Notes: generated from the sequence alone by a model not told the origin. Shown: positions 33,563 to 42,443, counted from the stretch's first letter. The stretch is DNA of 64,000 nt from VRUE01 sp963774555 (GCA_963774555.1 CAVZFL010000001.1:496001-560000), one strand, 5' to 3'. A program made the numbers and translations.

Positions 33563-33976
33563 ATGGCAACTCAGAGCAAAGGCAGCAAAACCAACGGCAC
33601 CGCCCCCGGCACGAAAGCGGCCGCCAGCGAAAAGCACCAGGCGCGTGTCGTCGCCGAGAGCGCCGTCGACCTTCCTGTCGGCGCCGTCCTCGTCGCCAGC
33701 GACCGCATCGCCGAGCTGGTCGAGCCGTTCACCGCTCGCTCGGCGGCGGAAAAACAGCTCAAGTCCTACCGCACGCAGCTGCGCCGTCAGGTCAAACGGA
33801 CCGAGCGACGCGGCACCACCGCCCGACGCCGCGCCACCAGCGAGGTCCGCAGGACCCAAAAACGGGTCGAGCGCGAGGCGCGCAAACGCCAGCGCAAAGT
33901 CGAGACGACGCTGAAGCGCAACCGCAACGAGCTCGAGCAGCGGGTCCGCAAAGCAGTCGAGCTGCTTCCCGTCTAG
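33563..33976 (+). CDS. basic coiled-coil protein, probably SOS-controlled
   Basis: 137 residues from ATG 33563, with AAGGGA 10 bp upstream. A polar Lys/Thr-rich N-terminus, then VDLPVGAVLVASDRIAELVEPFT, then a long helix made mostly of Arg, Lys, Glu and Gln (RRQVKRTERRGTTARRRATS) up to the C-terminus. No enzyme domain. The middle recalls phasin/HbhA-type surface or granule proteins, and the basic helix could bind DNA or polyanions. Two LexA-type boxes upstream argue for a role after DNA damage, for example nucleoid protection; this is inference. The reading continues from an upstream ATG at 33500 inside the second box, which is less likely. Confidence 0.55.
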   Translation: MATQSKGSKTNGTAPGTKAAASEKHQARVVAESAVDLPVGAVLVASDRIAELVEPFTARSAAEKQLKSYRTQLRRQVKRTERRGTTARRRATSEVRRTQKRVEREARKRQRKVETTLKRNRNELEQRVRKAVELLPV

Positions 33977-33982
33977 TTAAGG

Positions 33983-34092
33983 GCCCGTCCCGGTAGGGGT
34001 TTCGCTTAACTTTTTGGTGGAGCGGATAGTTGCTGGCGCCGCAGGGTGGGCGCCCAAAAAGTACAAGACGCTCCACCCCTACCGGGACGGGC
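33983..34092. terminator. 110-bp inverted repeat between converging genes
   Basis: Perfect 18-bp arms GCCCGTCCCGGTAGGGGT (33983-34000) and its reverse complement (34075-34092), with an inner pair ACTTTTTGG (34009-34017)/CCAAAAAGT (34054-34062). It fills the whole space between two converging stop codons and ends 1 bp before the minus-strand stop. Likely a bidirectional terminator, or a mobile-type palindrome used as one. Confidence 0.6.
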
Positions 34093-36102
34093 TCAAACGC
34101 CCCGCACTGCTACCGGCCTTGAGTTGGATGGCAGATAGGGCCAGTTGGCTTGGGCCGGGACGAAGGCGCGGAATTGGAAGCGGGCGCCGCGGCTGTCGTC
34201 GTCGGCGAAGCGGTAGGGGTAGCGGAACCTGCCGCGGGGGTCGGTGCGTAGTGTGCGGAACTCCGACCAGGGCAGGCCGGGGAGTCGGAACTGCAGCTGC
34301 ACCGACCTGCCCTCGGCCGGGATCGGCGCGCCGGCGGCGCTGACGGCGCCGCGGAAGACGATCGGCCGGCCGCCGACCCGCGCCACCGGAGCCGAGACGT
34401 GCAGGCGCACGCCGCTGCGCACCTGCAGCCGCAGGGGCCGGCTGCTGGCGCCCTGCCGGGTGGCGCTCGGCGCGGCGACGGCGCGGACCTCGCGGCTGGG
34501 GCCCGGAGCGAGGTGGACGGCGAACTCGCCGCTGACCGAGGTGTGGACGGTCGCGGTCCGTCGCCGCGGCTGGGCGCCCGCGTCGAAGGTCTCGACCACT
34601 TGTACCGGTACCCCCGCCAGCGGCGCGCGGCGGCCGACGAAGAGGCGGCCGCGAAAGGTGCTGCCGTGCCCGTAGGGCACGGTGCGCTGACCGGCATCGG
34701 CGAACAGGGTCGTCTGCGCCTTCAGCGGGCTGCGCAGATGCATCGCCGCGCCGTTGCCGCGGAACTCGCTCGCCCCGACGTTGCCCGCCCGGTCGTAGGC
34801 GCTGGCCCGGAACTCGTACTCGCCCGGCGGCACCGCCTCGGAGTTCCAGCGCGCCCGCAGCACGCCCTCGGATAGCTGGGTGGGCAGCGGCTCGAAGCGC
34901 TCGCCCGAGCCCGCGGGGCGCACGGCGATCGAGCCGCGGCCGCTGGCCAGGCCCGAGAGCGGATCTGAGGCCCGCGCCTCGATCAGCTCCGGATCGCGCG
35001 GGTCCTGGGAGCTGGCGAAGGCGACGCGGGGAGCGTCGCGGTCGATCTTCACGGTGGTCGAGGCCGGGGAGCCGTTGCCGCGGCCTCCGTCGGCGACGTT
35101 CCCGGCCGCGTCGCGCCCGTAGAACTCGACCCGGTGGGCTCCCGACTCGATCACGGCGGCCGAGACGCTGCTGCCGCCGGCGACGATCGGCGCGCCGCCG
35201 TCGACCCGGATCGCCGTGAAGGGACCGCCGGCGCCGCTCGCCTCCATGCCGGATGCCGCGTCCGCCGAGGTTGCCGTCACCAGCAGCGGCTGGTTGGACC
35301 AGCCGTCCGGGATGCCGGCGAGGCGGGTCATCGGATCGGTCTTGTCGACTCTCAGCGCTGCCGTCCCGGTCGCCGCCGAGCGCATGCCGGAGCCCGAGAC
35401 GGCGACGGCGTGGACGTAGGAGGCGCCCTCGGGCAGGTCGGCGATCGTCAGCGTGTCGGCGTCGGTACCGCCGCGCAGATCGGTCTCGGCTTCGCTGCAG
35501 GTGTAAGGCCCGGCGCAGGGGGTGCCGCTGCCGCTGCGGTCGATCGAGACCGCGTAACCGCGGATTCCCGAGATGGGCGAGGGTGCGCCGGGGCGGCTGA
35601 GGCGGAGCGCGTAGGGGAAGTCCGCCCGCCTGATCCAGCCGTCGTCCGGCAGCGGCTCGACCGCGCCCGGTCGCGCATCGTCGAAGCGCAGCGCCGCGGC
35701 GACCGGCGGGCCCTCGTTGCCTTCGCCGTCCTCCAGCCAGATCTGGGCGGTGTAGATGCCCGGAAATGGCGGCACCACGAGATGCTGCAGCGAGGTCTCC
35801 GCCCATCCCTCCCTGGTCTCGCCGATGGCCTCCTCGCCCGAGGGCCAGAGCAGCCGGTAGTGGACCGCGGCGATCGGCTGCTGGGGATTGGTCCAGCGCA
35901 GGGCGAAGCTCGGTTCGAAGTGCCAGCTCTCTTCGCCTTCGTCGACGCTGAGCCCGAGCGGCTGCAGGCTCGCGCTTGCCGCCGCTGCGCAGCACATGAC
36001 CAGGCACGCCACGGCGGCGAAAGCCGCGATCGCCCAGGTGCAACGTTTTGTCCCCCTGCTGGGTGTGAAAAACGTTGCACCCTGGTTGGTCCGCGGCGTC
36101 AT
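34093..36102 (-). CDS. secreted multi-domain Ig-like protein
   Basis: 669 residues. The ATG at 36102 overlaps the stop of the upstream sigma-factor gene (ATGA), so it is translated by coupling. Residues 8-22 are encoded by a GTGCAAC palindrome, then a hydrophobic signal (WAIAAFAAVACLVMCCAAAASA). The mature part contains Ig-type modules: repeated VDKTDPMTRL and IDRDAPRVAF strand starts, AHRVEFYGRDAAGN and YEFRASAYDRAGN. A C-terminal region has carboxypeptidase-regulatory-like beta sandwiches (PLAGVPVQVVETFD). Likely cell-surface or secreted; possibly the output or sensor of the adjacent membrane-bound sigma system. Confidence 0.65.
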   Translation of the reverse strand: MTPRTNQGATFFTPSRGTKRCTWAIAAFAAVACLVMCCAAAASASLQPLGLSVDEGEESWHFEPSFALRWTNPQQPIAAVHYRLLWPSGEEAIGETREGWAETSLQHLVVPPFPGIYTAQIWLEDGEGNEGPPVAAALRFDDARPGAVEPLPDDGWIRRADFPYALRLSRPGAPSPISGIRGYAVSIDRSGSGTPCAGPYTCSEAETDLRGGTDADTLTIADLPEGASYVHAVAVSGSGMRSAATGTAALRVDKTDPMTRLAGIPDGWSNQPLLVTATSADAASGMEASGAGGPFTAIRVDGGAPIVAGGSSVSAAVIESGAHRVEFYGRDAAGNVADGGRGNGSPASTTVKIDRDAPRVAFASSQDPRDPELIEARASDPLSGLASGRGSIAVRPAGSGERFEPLPTQLSEGVLRARWNSEAVPPGEYEFRASAYDRAGNVGASEFRGNGAAMHLRSPLKAQTTLFADAGQRTVPYGHGSTFRGRLFVGRRAPLAGVPVQVVETFDAGAQPRRRTATVHTSVSGEFAVHLAPGPSREVRAVAAPSATRQGASSRPLRLQVRSGVRLHVSAPVARVGGRPIVFRGAVSAAGAPIPAEGRSVQLQFRLPGLPWSEFRTLRTDPRGRFRYPYRFADDDSRGARFQFRAFVPAQANWPYLPSNSRPVAVRGV
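36037..36081. repeat. GTGCAAC palindrome family, copy 4 (inside a coding start)
   Basis: Arms GGTGCAAC (36037-36044) and GTTGCACC (36074-36081); flanking TTTTG/AAAAA extends the pairing. It lies within codons 8-22 of the Ig-like secreted gene, just downstream of the coupled start codon. Confidence 0.75.
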
Positions 36103-37298
36103 GGGCCGAACTCCCCTGCGGCGGAGCCGCTTGACGGTTCGGGACTGGGTGCGGGCGCGGGGGCAGGGGTGGGTTCCGCAGGCGGCGCTTCGTATTCGGT
36201 CGCGCCCGCGGTCGGCGCTTCCGTTTCCGCAGGCGGCGGCTCGGGTTCGGGTTCCTTGACGGGCTTCGGCGCAGGGGCGGGAGTCGGTTCGGGCAGGGTT
36301 GTTTCGGCAGCGATCGGTTCGGGGGGCCTCACGACAGAACGTTCGATTGCCGGTCTGACCGGATGCTGCGCGGTCAGGTCAAGCGGGGTGGGGACGACTC
36401 CGGTCGCCACGCAGGCCGTGCCCCCTGCGGCCCCGGCGCAGACGGCGAGCAGCTTGGCCGACGGCAGCTGCGAGCTCAGCCCGCCGACCAGGTCGTGGAG
36501 GCGACCGAGCAGCGAGCGCCAGAGCGGCACCGCCGGCAGCAGCGCGGCGGCAATCCGCGGCGCTTCCCGGTAGGCCCTCATCGTCGAGCGGCAGCCGGCG
36601 CAGGCGCGCAGGTGCTCGCGCACGGTCTCTTCCTCGGTCACGGTCGCCTCGCCGTCGCAGAAGGCCGAGAGCAGCGGCCGTAGCTCCGTGCAGCGGGTTC
36701 CATCCTCGCTGCTCGCAGTCAGCTGCCGGAAGCGCTCGCGGCCCTCGACGAGCGAGCGGTTGATCTTCGTCTGGGTGAACCCGGTCAGCTCGCCGATCTC
36801 GGCGTAGGAGTAGCCCTGTGCCAGCAGGGTCAGCGCCCGCAGCTCCGCTGGCTTCAACGCCCGCAGTGCCTCGCGGCTGCGCGCCACCGACTCGCGCCGC
36901 TCCGCCTGCTCGTCGGGCCCGTCCCCGGCCGCGGGGATCGCCGTGACCGGGTCGAAGCCGGCAGGGTTACCCCGGCCGATTCGTCCCAGCAGGCGCTCGC
37001 GGCCTTCGCGCACGGCCAGGGCCTCGTGCTTGGTCACCGTATGGGTCCAGCGGATCAGTTCGCGCAGGTCGGTTGTCGGCGCTTTGGTGAGCACGATCTC
37101 GAGAGCGCGCTGGAATGCGTCTTCGGCGTCCTCATCGTCGAGCGAGTAGCGCCTTGCGGTGCGTTTCAGCGTGCCCTCATGGCGGGCGAGAAGTTCCACC
37201 GCCGCCCGCTTGCGCGCGGCGTCGCTCCGGGGCCGTGCACGATCCACCCGCCTGGGCGCCGCCTGTCCCTCCGCTGTCGCCTCGCCATGCCCGCCCAT
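36099..37298 (-). CDS. ECF-type sigma factor fused to a zinc-finger anti-sigma-like membrane tail
   Basis: 399 residues. The N-terminal half is a sigma-70 family ECF factor: region 2 (TLKRTARRYSLDDEDAEDAFQ-type helix and RWTHTVTKHEAL) and region 4 with a helix-turn-helix (LLAQGYSYAEIGELTGFTQ). It is followed by an anti-sigma-type zinc finger (HLRACAGC with an upstream Cys/His), a membrane-spanning stretch near LLAVCAGAAGGTACVATGVV and a Pro/Glu-rich extracytoplasmic tail. Sigma and anti-sigma in one chain is known for a few actinobacterial ECF groups; it would keep the sigma at the membrane until the tail is processed. It is coupled (ATGA) to the secreted Ig-like gene downstream. Confidence 0.8.
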   Translation of the reverse strand: MGGHGEATAEGQAAPRRVDRARPRSDAARKRAAVELLARHEGTLKRTARRYSLDDEDAEDAFQRALEIVLTKAPTTDLRELIRWTHTVTKHEALAVREGRERLLGRIGRGNPAGFDPVTAIPAAGDGPDEQAERRESVARSREALRALKPAELRALTLLAQGYSYAEIGELTGFTQTKINRSLVEGRERFRQLTASSEDGTRCTELRPLLSAFCDGEATVTEEETVREHLRACAGCRSTMRAYREAPRIAAALLPAVPLWRSLLGRLHDLVGGLSSQLPSAKLLAVCAGAAGGTACVATGVVPTPLDLTAQHPVRPAIERSVVRPPEPIAAETTLPEPTPAPAPKPVKEPEPEPPPAETEAPTAGATEYEAPPAEPTPAPAPAPSPEPSSGSAAGEFGP

Positions 37299-37472
37299 GC
37301 CGCTGAGCTCCCCCCAACCGGTTCAGAACTGTGGTCCAAACATGTCGAACCAATGTGTGTATGGCGGCGATCTCTCCCCCCTTCTGGACGAGTTTCCGGG
37401 GGATTGGCTCGCAAATTGCGTGAATCGGCTCCAGATCGCGGCCACCTCCGGCGGCCGATAGCATCAGCCGCG

Positions 37473-38420
37473 ATGAGCACCTGTGTAGTCACCGGCGGCG
37501 CCGGCTTCCTCGGCTCCCACCTCTGCGAGCACCTGCTCGGCAAGGGACACAGGGTGATCTGCATCGACAACCTCGAGACGGGGTCGCTGCAGAACATCGA
37601 GCACATCGACGATCCCGCCTTCGACTTCCGCCACGTCGACATCATCGAGTACGTCGACATCCCCGAGGAGGTCGACTTCGTCTACCACCTCGCCTCCCCG
37701 GCCAGTCCGATCGACTACCTGCGGCTGCCGCTGCAAACGCTCAAGGTCGGCTCGCACGGCACCCACCACATGCTCGGCGTCGCCAAGTTCAAGCGCGCCC
37801 GCTTCCTGATCGCCTCGACCAGCGAGGTCTACGGCGACCCCCAGGTCCACCCGCAGACCGAGGACTACTGGGGCCACGTCAACCCGATCGGCCCACGCGG
37901 CGTCTACGACGAGGCCAAGCGCTACGCCGAGGCGATGACGATGGCCTACCACCGCCAGCAGGGCGTCAACACGGCGATCGTCCGCATCTTCAACACCTAC
38001 GGACCGCGCATGCGCGCCCACGATGGCCGCGCGATCCCGACCTTCCTGCGCCAGGCGCTCGAGGACCGGCCGCTGACCGTCTTCGGCGACGGCTCGCAGA
38101 CCCGCAGCTTCTGTTACGTCGACGACCTGATCCGAGGCATCGTCGCCCTCGCCGAGTCCGACCAGCACCTGCCGGTGAACATCGGCAACCCCAACGAGTT
38201 CACCCTGCTGGAACTGGCCAAAGCCGTGATCGAGGTAACCGAGTCCCGCTCAGAGATCATCTACGAGCCACTCCCTACCGACGATCCGCAGCAGCGTAAG
38301 CCCGACATCACCCGGGCCCGCGATCTGCTCGGCTGGGAGCCGAAGATCGAGCTGCTCGAGGGCCTGCGCAAGACGATCGATCAGTCCGGCATCGAGCGCC
38401 TCGCGGGGGCATCGGACTGA
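37473..38420 (+). CDS. NAD-dependent sugar epimerase/decarboxylase (UDP-glucuronate decarboxylase-like)
   Basis: 315 residues from ATG 37473; an open extension into the sigma-factor promoter region is not used. Extended-SDR features: TGGAGFLGSHLCEHLL, HLASPASPIDYLRLP, STSEVYGDP, and the YDEAKR (Y-x3-K) catalytic pair. The SPASP and TEDYWGHVNPIGPRGVYDEAKR pattern points to UDP-glucuronate decarboxylase (UDP-xylose synthase), which makes UDP-xylose for surface polysaccharides; UDP-glucose or TDP-glucose dehydratases are alternatives. It is divergent from the sigma factor gene and followed by a 26-bp inverted repeat. Confidence 0.85.
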   Translation: MSTCVVTGGAGFLGSHLCEHLLGKGHRVICIDNLETGSLQNIEHIDDPAFDFRHVDIIEYVDIPEEVDFVYHLASPASPIDYLRLPLQTLKVGSHGTHHMLGVAKFKRARFLIASTSEVYGDPQVHPQTEDYWGHVNPIGPRGVYDEAKRYAEAMTMAYHRQQGVNTAIVRIFNTYGPRMRAHDGRAIPTFLRQALEDRPLTVFGDGSQTRSFCYVDDLIRGIVALAESDQHLPVNIGNPNEFTLLELAKAVIEVTESRSEIIYEPLPTDDPQQRKPDITRARDLLGWEPKIELLEGLRKTIDQSGIERLAGASD

Positions 38421-38427
38421 GCGGGGT

Positions 38428-38495
38428 GGGCCGCGGGGGTCACCCCGGCGGACGCGCTTCGCGCTGAGTGTCCGCCGGGGTGACCCCCGCGGCCC
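38428..38495. terminator. 26-bp perfect inverted repeat downstream of the epimerase gene
   Basis: Arms 38428-38453 and 38470-38495 are exact reverse complements, with a 16-nt loop that itself holds GCGCTTCGCGC. It sits 8 bp after the epimerase stop and before the convergent stop at 38538. No T-run, so it is terminator-like by location only. Confidence 0.6.
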
Positions 38496-38537
38496 TTCAC
38501 GGTTCGGGGCGCCCGCCAGCCACCGCTTGCTTCGAGC

Positions 38538-39911
38538 TTAGGCGGCTACTGGGGCCGGCTCACTGGAAGAGCCGGCGGCGTAGAAGGCGAGCGAGGTCGG
38601 GACGTTGCCGAGCTCCTGTCGCATCTTCGTCAGCGTTCGCTTGGCTGCCGTATCGGCGGGCCAGCCGTAGCGGGCGATCAAGGCCTCCGAGCCGCGCTTG
38701 TCTGGTGCGCCGACGGTCGCTTCCGTGACCGCACTCGCCAAGGCAGTCATGCCGCGGCAGAAGTCCTCCTCGTTCCAGCTCACGCGCCCCTCCTCGTCGA
38801 CCTCGACGAAGCCGTTCTCGGCGAGGAAGCTGAGTTCGAGGTAGCCGGCGCCGGAGTCGCCGTAGTGCCAGGGCCCGCGGCGCATGTAGTGGAGCATCTC
38901 GGCGACGTGCGTGGCGCACATCTCCAGCCGCGTCGTGCCGGTGATCTCGAGCCAGGGATCGGAGATCGTCAGGAGGAAGCCGTAGACGTCCGCGATCGCC
39001 TCCTGCAGCATCATGAAGGGCTCGACCCCGAGCGTGTCCATCCAGCCGTAGTCGGTCTCGGGGACGATCAGGTTGTGGCCGTGGTCGTGGCCGCGGATCC
39101 ACGGCATCAGCGTCGCCTCGGTGTCGACCTCGGCCGCCGCGCGCGGGCCCTCGAGCAGCGCTTCGGCCAGCGGCACCGTGATCTCCGAGTAGCGGTGCAG
39201 ATGGACGTTGCGCAGGTAGAGCGTGCGCTGTTCCTCCAGCGGCAGGTCGTCGACGCCTTCGTCCTCGGGCAGGAAGTAGGCAAAGTGCTTGGGGTGGCCC
39301 GCGGCCTCGCCGGCGGAGGCGATCAGGTCGGTGACGTTCATCGGCAGGCCGAAGGCGACTTTCAGCCCGGGCGCGTCGAGGTCGGCGCGGAGCTCGTCGA
39401 GGGCGTCCTCGAGCGAGGCGTCAAGTTGGTCGAGCAGCGCCTGGTGGCGCTCGTTGCGGGCGGCGGCGATGAAGGAGTGCAGCGGCTCGCGCGTCTTCGG
39501 CCGCCAGGTGCAGAGCGGGCCGCAGACGATCTCCAGGGCCGGATCGGCGCCGCGGGCGGCGATCTCCAGCGTCGTCTCTTTGTGGTCGGCGCGCCCGGCC
39601 AGCGCCTTGGCGCGCATCCGGATCAGCGTCGCGCTCTCCTCGTCGACCAGCTCTGCCAGCTCGCGCAGGCCCTCGGCCATCTCGCCGCGCAGGGCGGAGG
39701 CGCCGCGCTCGGAGACCGCCTCGCCGCTGGAGGTCTGCAGGCTGCGCATCGCGTCGCTCTGGGCGGCGAGCTTGAGCAGCAGCGGCATCACCTTCTCGGC
39801 ATTGGCTGGCGGCAGCGCGTCGAGGTGCACGTGGCCGACTCCGCACTGGTCGTCAAGCGGCCAGAACGGCGACAAAAGCTGCGGAGATTCGCGACTGGCA
39901 AGCTGCGACAT
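38538..39911 (-). CDS. conserved-looking protein of unknown function with a HxHGH motif
   Basis: 457 residues from ATG 39911, with GGGAGAGGGA upstream. No signal peptide or membrane segment. I do not recognise the family. Visible landmarks: a helical N-terminal half; MPWIRGHDHGHNL (about 270), 40 residues later MLQEAIADVYGFLL, and then a CATHVAEMLHYMRRGPWHYG segment. Clustered His, Glu and Asp in these three segments could form a metal site, a pattern reminiscent of some metallopeptidases, but no standard HExxH is present. Convergent with the epimerase gene. Function left open. Confidence 0.6.
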   Translation of the reverse strand: MSQLASRESPQLLSPFWPLDDQCGVGHVHLDALPPANAEKVMPLLLKLAAQSDAMRSLQTSSGEAVSERGASALRGEMAEGLRELAELVDEESATLIRMRAKALAGRADHKETTLEIAARGADPALEIVCGPLCTWRPKTREPLHSFIAAARNERHQALLDQLDASLEDALDELRADLDAPGLKVAFGLPMNVTDLIASAGEAAGHPKHFAYFLPEDEGVDDLPLEEQRTLYLRNVHLHRYSEITVPLAEALLEGPRAAAEVDTEATLMPWIRGHDHGHNLIVPETDYGWMDTLGVEPFMMLQEAIADVYGFLLTISDPWLEITGTTRLEMCATHVAEMLHYMRRGPWHYGDSGAGYLELSFLAENGFVEVDEEGRVSWNEEDFCRGMTALASAVTEATVGAPDKRGSEALIARYGWPADTAAKRTLTKMRQELGNVPTSLAFYAAGSSSEPAPVAA

Positions 39912-40117
39912 CTGGTCCCTCTCCCTTCCCCTCCTGCTGGCTCGGCGCCATGCGGGCTTTGAGTCCACGGTTGCCGGCCCGGTCTGCCTCGGCCGATCCG
40001 GTACGGGCGAAGCTACAGAAAGGTACTTCCAAATGCAACCTAAAACCTTGAGTAATTGACTTATCCGGGAGTCCGGCCTGGGGAGCCGCCTGGCGCCGTC
40101 CCGCATATCCTGTGGAA

Positions 40118-41744
40118 ATGGCCACGGAAGAGACCCATCGCACCATCGCCCCGCTCGTTGGCCCCGACGACGAGCGCGTCTTCACCGACTCCGGAATCGA
40201 GATCGAGCGCGTCTACGACGAGAGCGACGTCGCCCCGGGCCTGGAGCAGCGCCTCGGCGAGCCCGGCGCGCCGCCCTTCACCCGCGGCATCCACGAGGGG
40301 ATGTACCGCGAGCGGCTCTGGACGATGCGCCAGTACGCCGGCTTCGCCACGCCCGGAGGACACCAACGAGCGCTACCGCTACCTGATCGAGCACGGCTCG
40401 ACCGGGCTCTCGATGGCCTTCGACCTGCCGACCCAGCTCGGCCGCGATTCAGATGACCCGCTCTGCAACGGCGAGGTCGGCCGAACCGGAGTGCCGATCG
40501 ACACGATCGAGGACATGCGGATCTGCTTCGACCAGATCCCCCTCGACAGCGTCTCCACCTCGATGACGATCAACGCCCCGGCGGCTGTGCTGCTGCTGCT
40601 CTACGAGCTGGTCGGCGAGGAACAGGGCGTCCCCTCCGAGAAGCTGCGCGGCACGGTCCAGAACGACGTGCTCAAGGAGTACATGGCGCGCGGCAACTAC
40701 ATCTACCCGCCGGTGCCGACGATGCGTCTGACCACCGACATCTTCGAGTACTGCCATGAGAACGTGCCGAAGTGGAACACGATCTCGATCTCCGGCTACC
40801 ACATCCGCGAGAAGGGCTGCTCGGCCGTGCAGGAGGTTGCTTTCACGCTCTCCAACGCGATCGCCTACGTCGAAGCGGCGCTGGAGCGAGGGCTGAAGAT
40901 CGACGAGTTCGCGCCCCGCCTCGCCTTCTTCTTCAACGGCCACAACCAGGTCTTCCAGGAGATCGCCAAGTTCCGCGCGGTGCGGCGGATGTGGGCGAAG
41001 ATCGTCGCGGAGCGCTTCGGGGCCAAGGACCCGAACTCGATGAAGATCCGCTTCCACACCCAGACCGGCGGCGTGACGCTGCAGGCCCAGCAGCCCGAGG
41101 TCAACATCATCCGGGTCGCCCTACAGGGCTTCGCCGCCGTCTGCGGCGGCACCCAGAGCCTGCACACCAACGGCTTCGACGAGGCGCTGGCGCTGCCGAC
41201 CGAGCGCTCGGCCCGGATCGCCCTGCGCACCCAGCAGGTGCTCGCCCACGAGTCCGGCGCCGCCGACACCGTCGACCCTTTTGCCGGCTCCTACTTCGTC
41301 GAGTCGCTGACCGACGAGGTCGAAGCGCGCTCCTGGGAGCTGATGGAGAAGGTCGAAGAGCTGGGCGGCTCGGTCGAGGCGCTGGAGTTCATGCAGCGCG
41401 AGATCGAGGAGTCGGCGCACAGCTACCACGAGCGCTACCGCAGCGGCCAGGACATCATCGTCGGCGTCAACAAGTACGTCACCGACCAGGTCGACGACGT
41501 CGACATCCTCCGCGTCGACCCCGAGGCCGAGCAGCGCCAGCTGGCCCGCCTCAAGACCTTCAAGGAGCGCCGCGACCAGGCCGCGGTCGAGGCCAAGCTC
41601 GACTCCCTGCGCGACGTCGCCCGCGGCGACGGCAACCTCCTCCACCCGATCCGCGCCGCCCTCGCCGCCAACGCCTCGATCGGCGAGGTCTGCGGCGCGA
41701 TGCGCGACGTCTTCGGCGAATACAAGGGCGGCGCTTTCTTCTGA
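40118..41744 (+). CDS. methylmalonyl-CoA mutase large subunit-like catalytic protein, frameshifted
   Basis: The N-terminus (MATEETHRTIAPLV to MYRERLWTMRQYAGFATP) is in one frame and the rest (EDTNERYRYLIEHG onward) in the next; removing one C from the CCC at 40352-40354 restores a 541-residue protein. The restored enzyme is the TIM-barrel half of acyl-CoA mutases that use adenosylcobalamin; the B12-binding domain is absent and must be a separate protein. Tyr in TMRQYAGF and Arg in KEYMARGNYIYPP match the residues that select methylmalonyl-CoA over isobutyryl-CoA. Both frames have strong coding character and no other stop. The C run may be a sequence error or a recent mutation. Confidence 0.8.
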
Positions 41745-41762
41745 GCATGCTAATGTATGCTC
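41743..41762. promoter_or_regulatory. putative operator of the second VapBC pair
   Basis: Inverted repeat GAGCAT (41743-41748) and ATGCTC (41757-41762) surrounds a TAATGT -10-like element and overlaps the first possible start codon of the antitoxin gene. Fits an autoregulated toxin-antitoxin promoter; inference only. Confidence 0.4.
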
Positions 41763-42008
41763 ATGCTTGAGCACCGCCTCCAGATCCTGCTCGATGATGA
41801 GCGACACACCCGCATAACCGCGGCAGCCCGCGAGCGCGGTGTCTCCGTAGCGACGGTGGTCCGCGAGGCAATCGATCGGGGCGTCACTGCCTCTGTCGAC
41901 CGGCGTCAAGCCGCCGGGCGGCGCCTGCTCGAGGCATCGGACATGGACGTGCCCGATGTCGCCGAGCTGAAGGCCGAGCTCGCCGACCTTCGCGCGCGCC
42001 GGGTGTGA
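41757..42008 (+). CDS. ribbon-helix-helix VapB-type antitoxin
   Basis: 83 residues, starting at ATG 41757 or 41763. HRLQILLDDERHTRITAAA followed by RGVSVATVVREAIDRG is a typical ribbon-helix-helix DNA-binding domain. The C-terminal DVAELKAELADLRARRV would wrap the toxin. Its stop overlaps the GTG start of the PIN-domain gene (GTGA), so the pair is coupled. It begins only 12 bp after the mutase stop. Confidence 0.78.
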   Translation: MLMLEHRLQILLDDERHTRITAAARERGVSVATVVREAIDRGVTASVDRRQAAGRRLLEASDMDVPDVAELKAELADLRARRV

Positions 42009-42430
42009 TCGTCCTCGACACCACCGTGCTCGTCTACGCCAAGGGGGCGGAGCATCCACTCCGCGGACCGTGCCGGGACCTGATCGCGGCGATTGCCGGC
42101 GGGGCTGTGCAAGCCACGACCTCGGTCGAGGCAATCCAGGAGTTCGTCCATGTCAGGGCTCGAAGACGCGACCGTGAGGACGCGGCTGAGCTTGGCCGCG
42201 ACTACGCGGATCTGCTCTCCCCGCTCCTCCCAGTCGATCGCGACAACCTTCGAGAGGGATTGGCGCTGTTCGAACGGGTGAACGATCTTGGCGCCTTCGA
42301 CGCCGTCCTCGCTGCCACCGCGATCTCGGTTGGCGCAGATGCGCTGGTGTCGGCTGATAGCGGTTTCTCCGATGTCCCAGGTCTTCCCCACGTATCTCCA
42401 GATGCAGCGGGAATCGCCACGCTGCTCTGA
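42005..42430 (+). CDS. PIN-domain VapC-type toxin
   Basis: 141 residues from GTG 42005. PIN acidic residues: MIVLDTTVLVYA (D5), SVEAIQEFVHV (E near 43), FDAVLAATA (D near 99) and SADSGF (D near 117). VapC endoribonucleases cut specific RNAs when freed from VapB. Complete and apparently functional. A GTGCAAC palindrome follows 13 bp after the stop. Confidence 0.85.
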   Translation: MIVLDTTVLVYAKGAEHPLRGPCRDLIAAIAGGAVQATTSVEAIQEFVHVRARRRDREDAAELGRDYADLLSPLLPVDRDNLREGLALFERVNDLGAFDAVLAATAISVGADALVSADSGFSDVPGLPHVSPDAAGIATLL

Positions 42431-42443
42431 GCTTCAGCCGACA

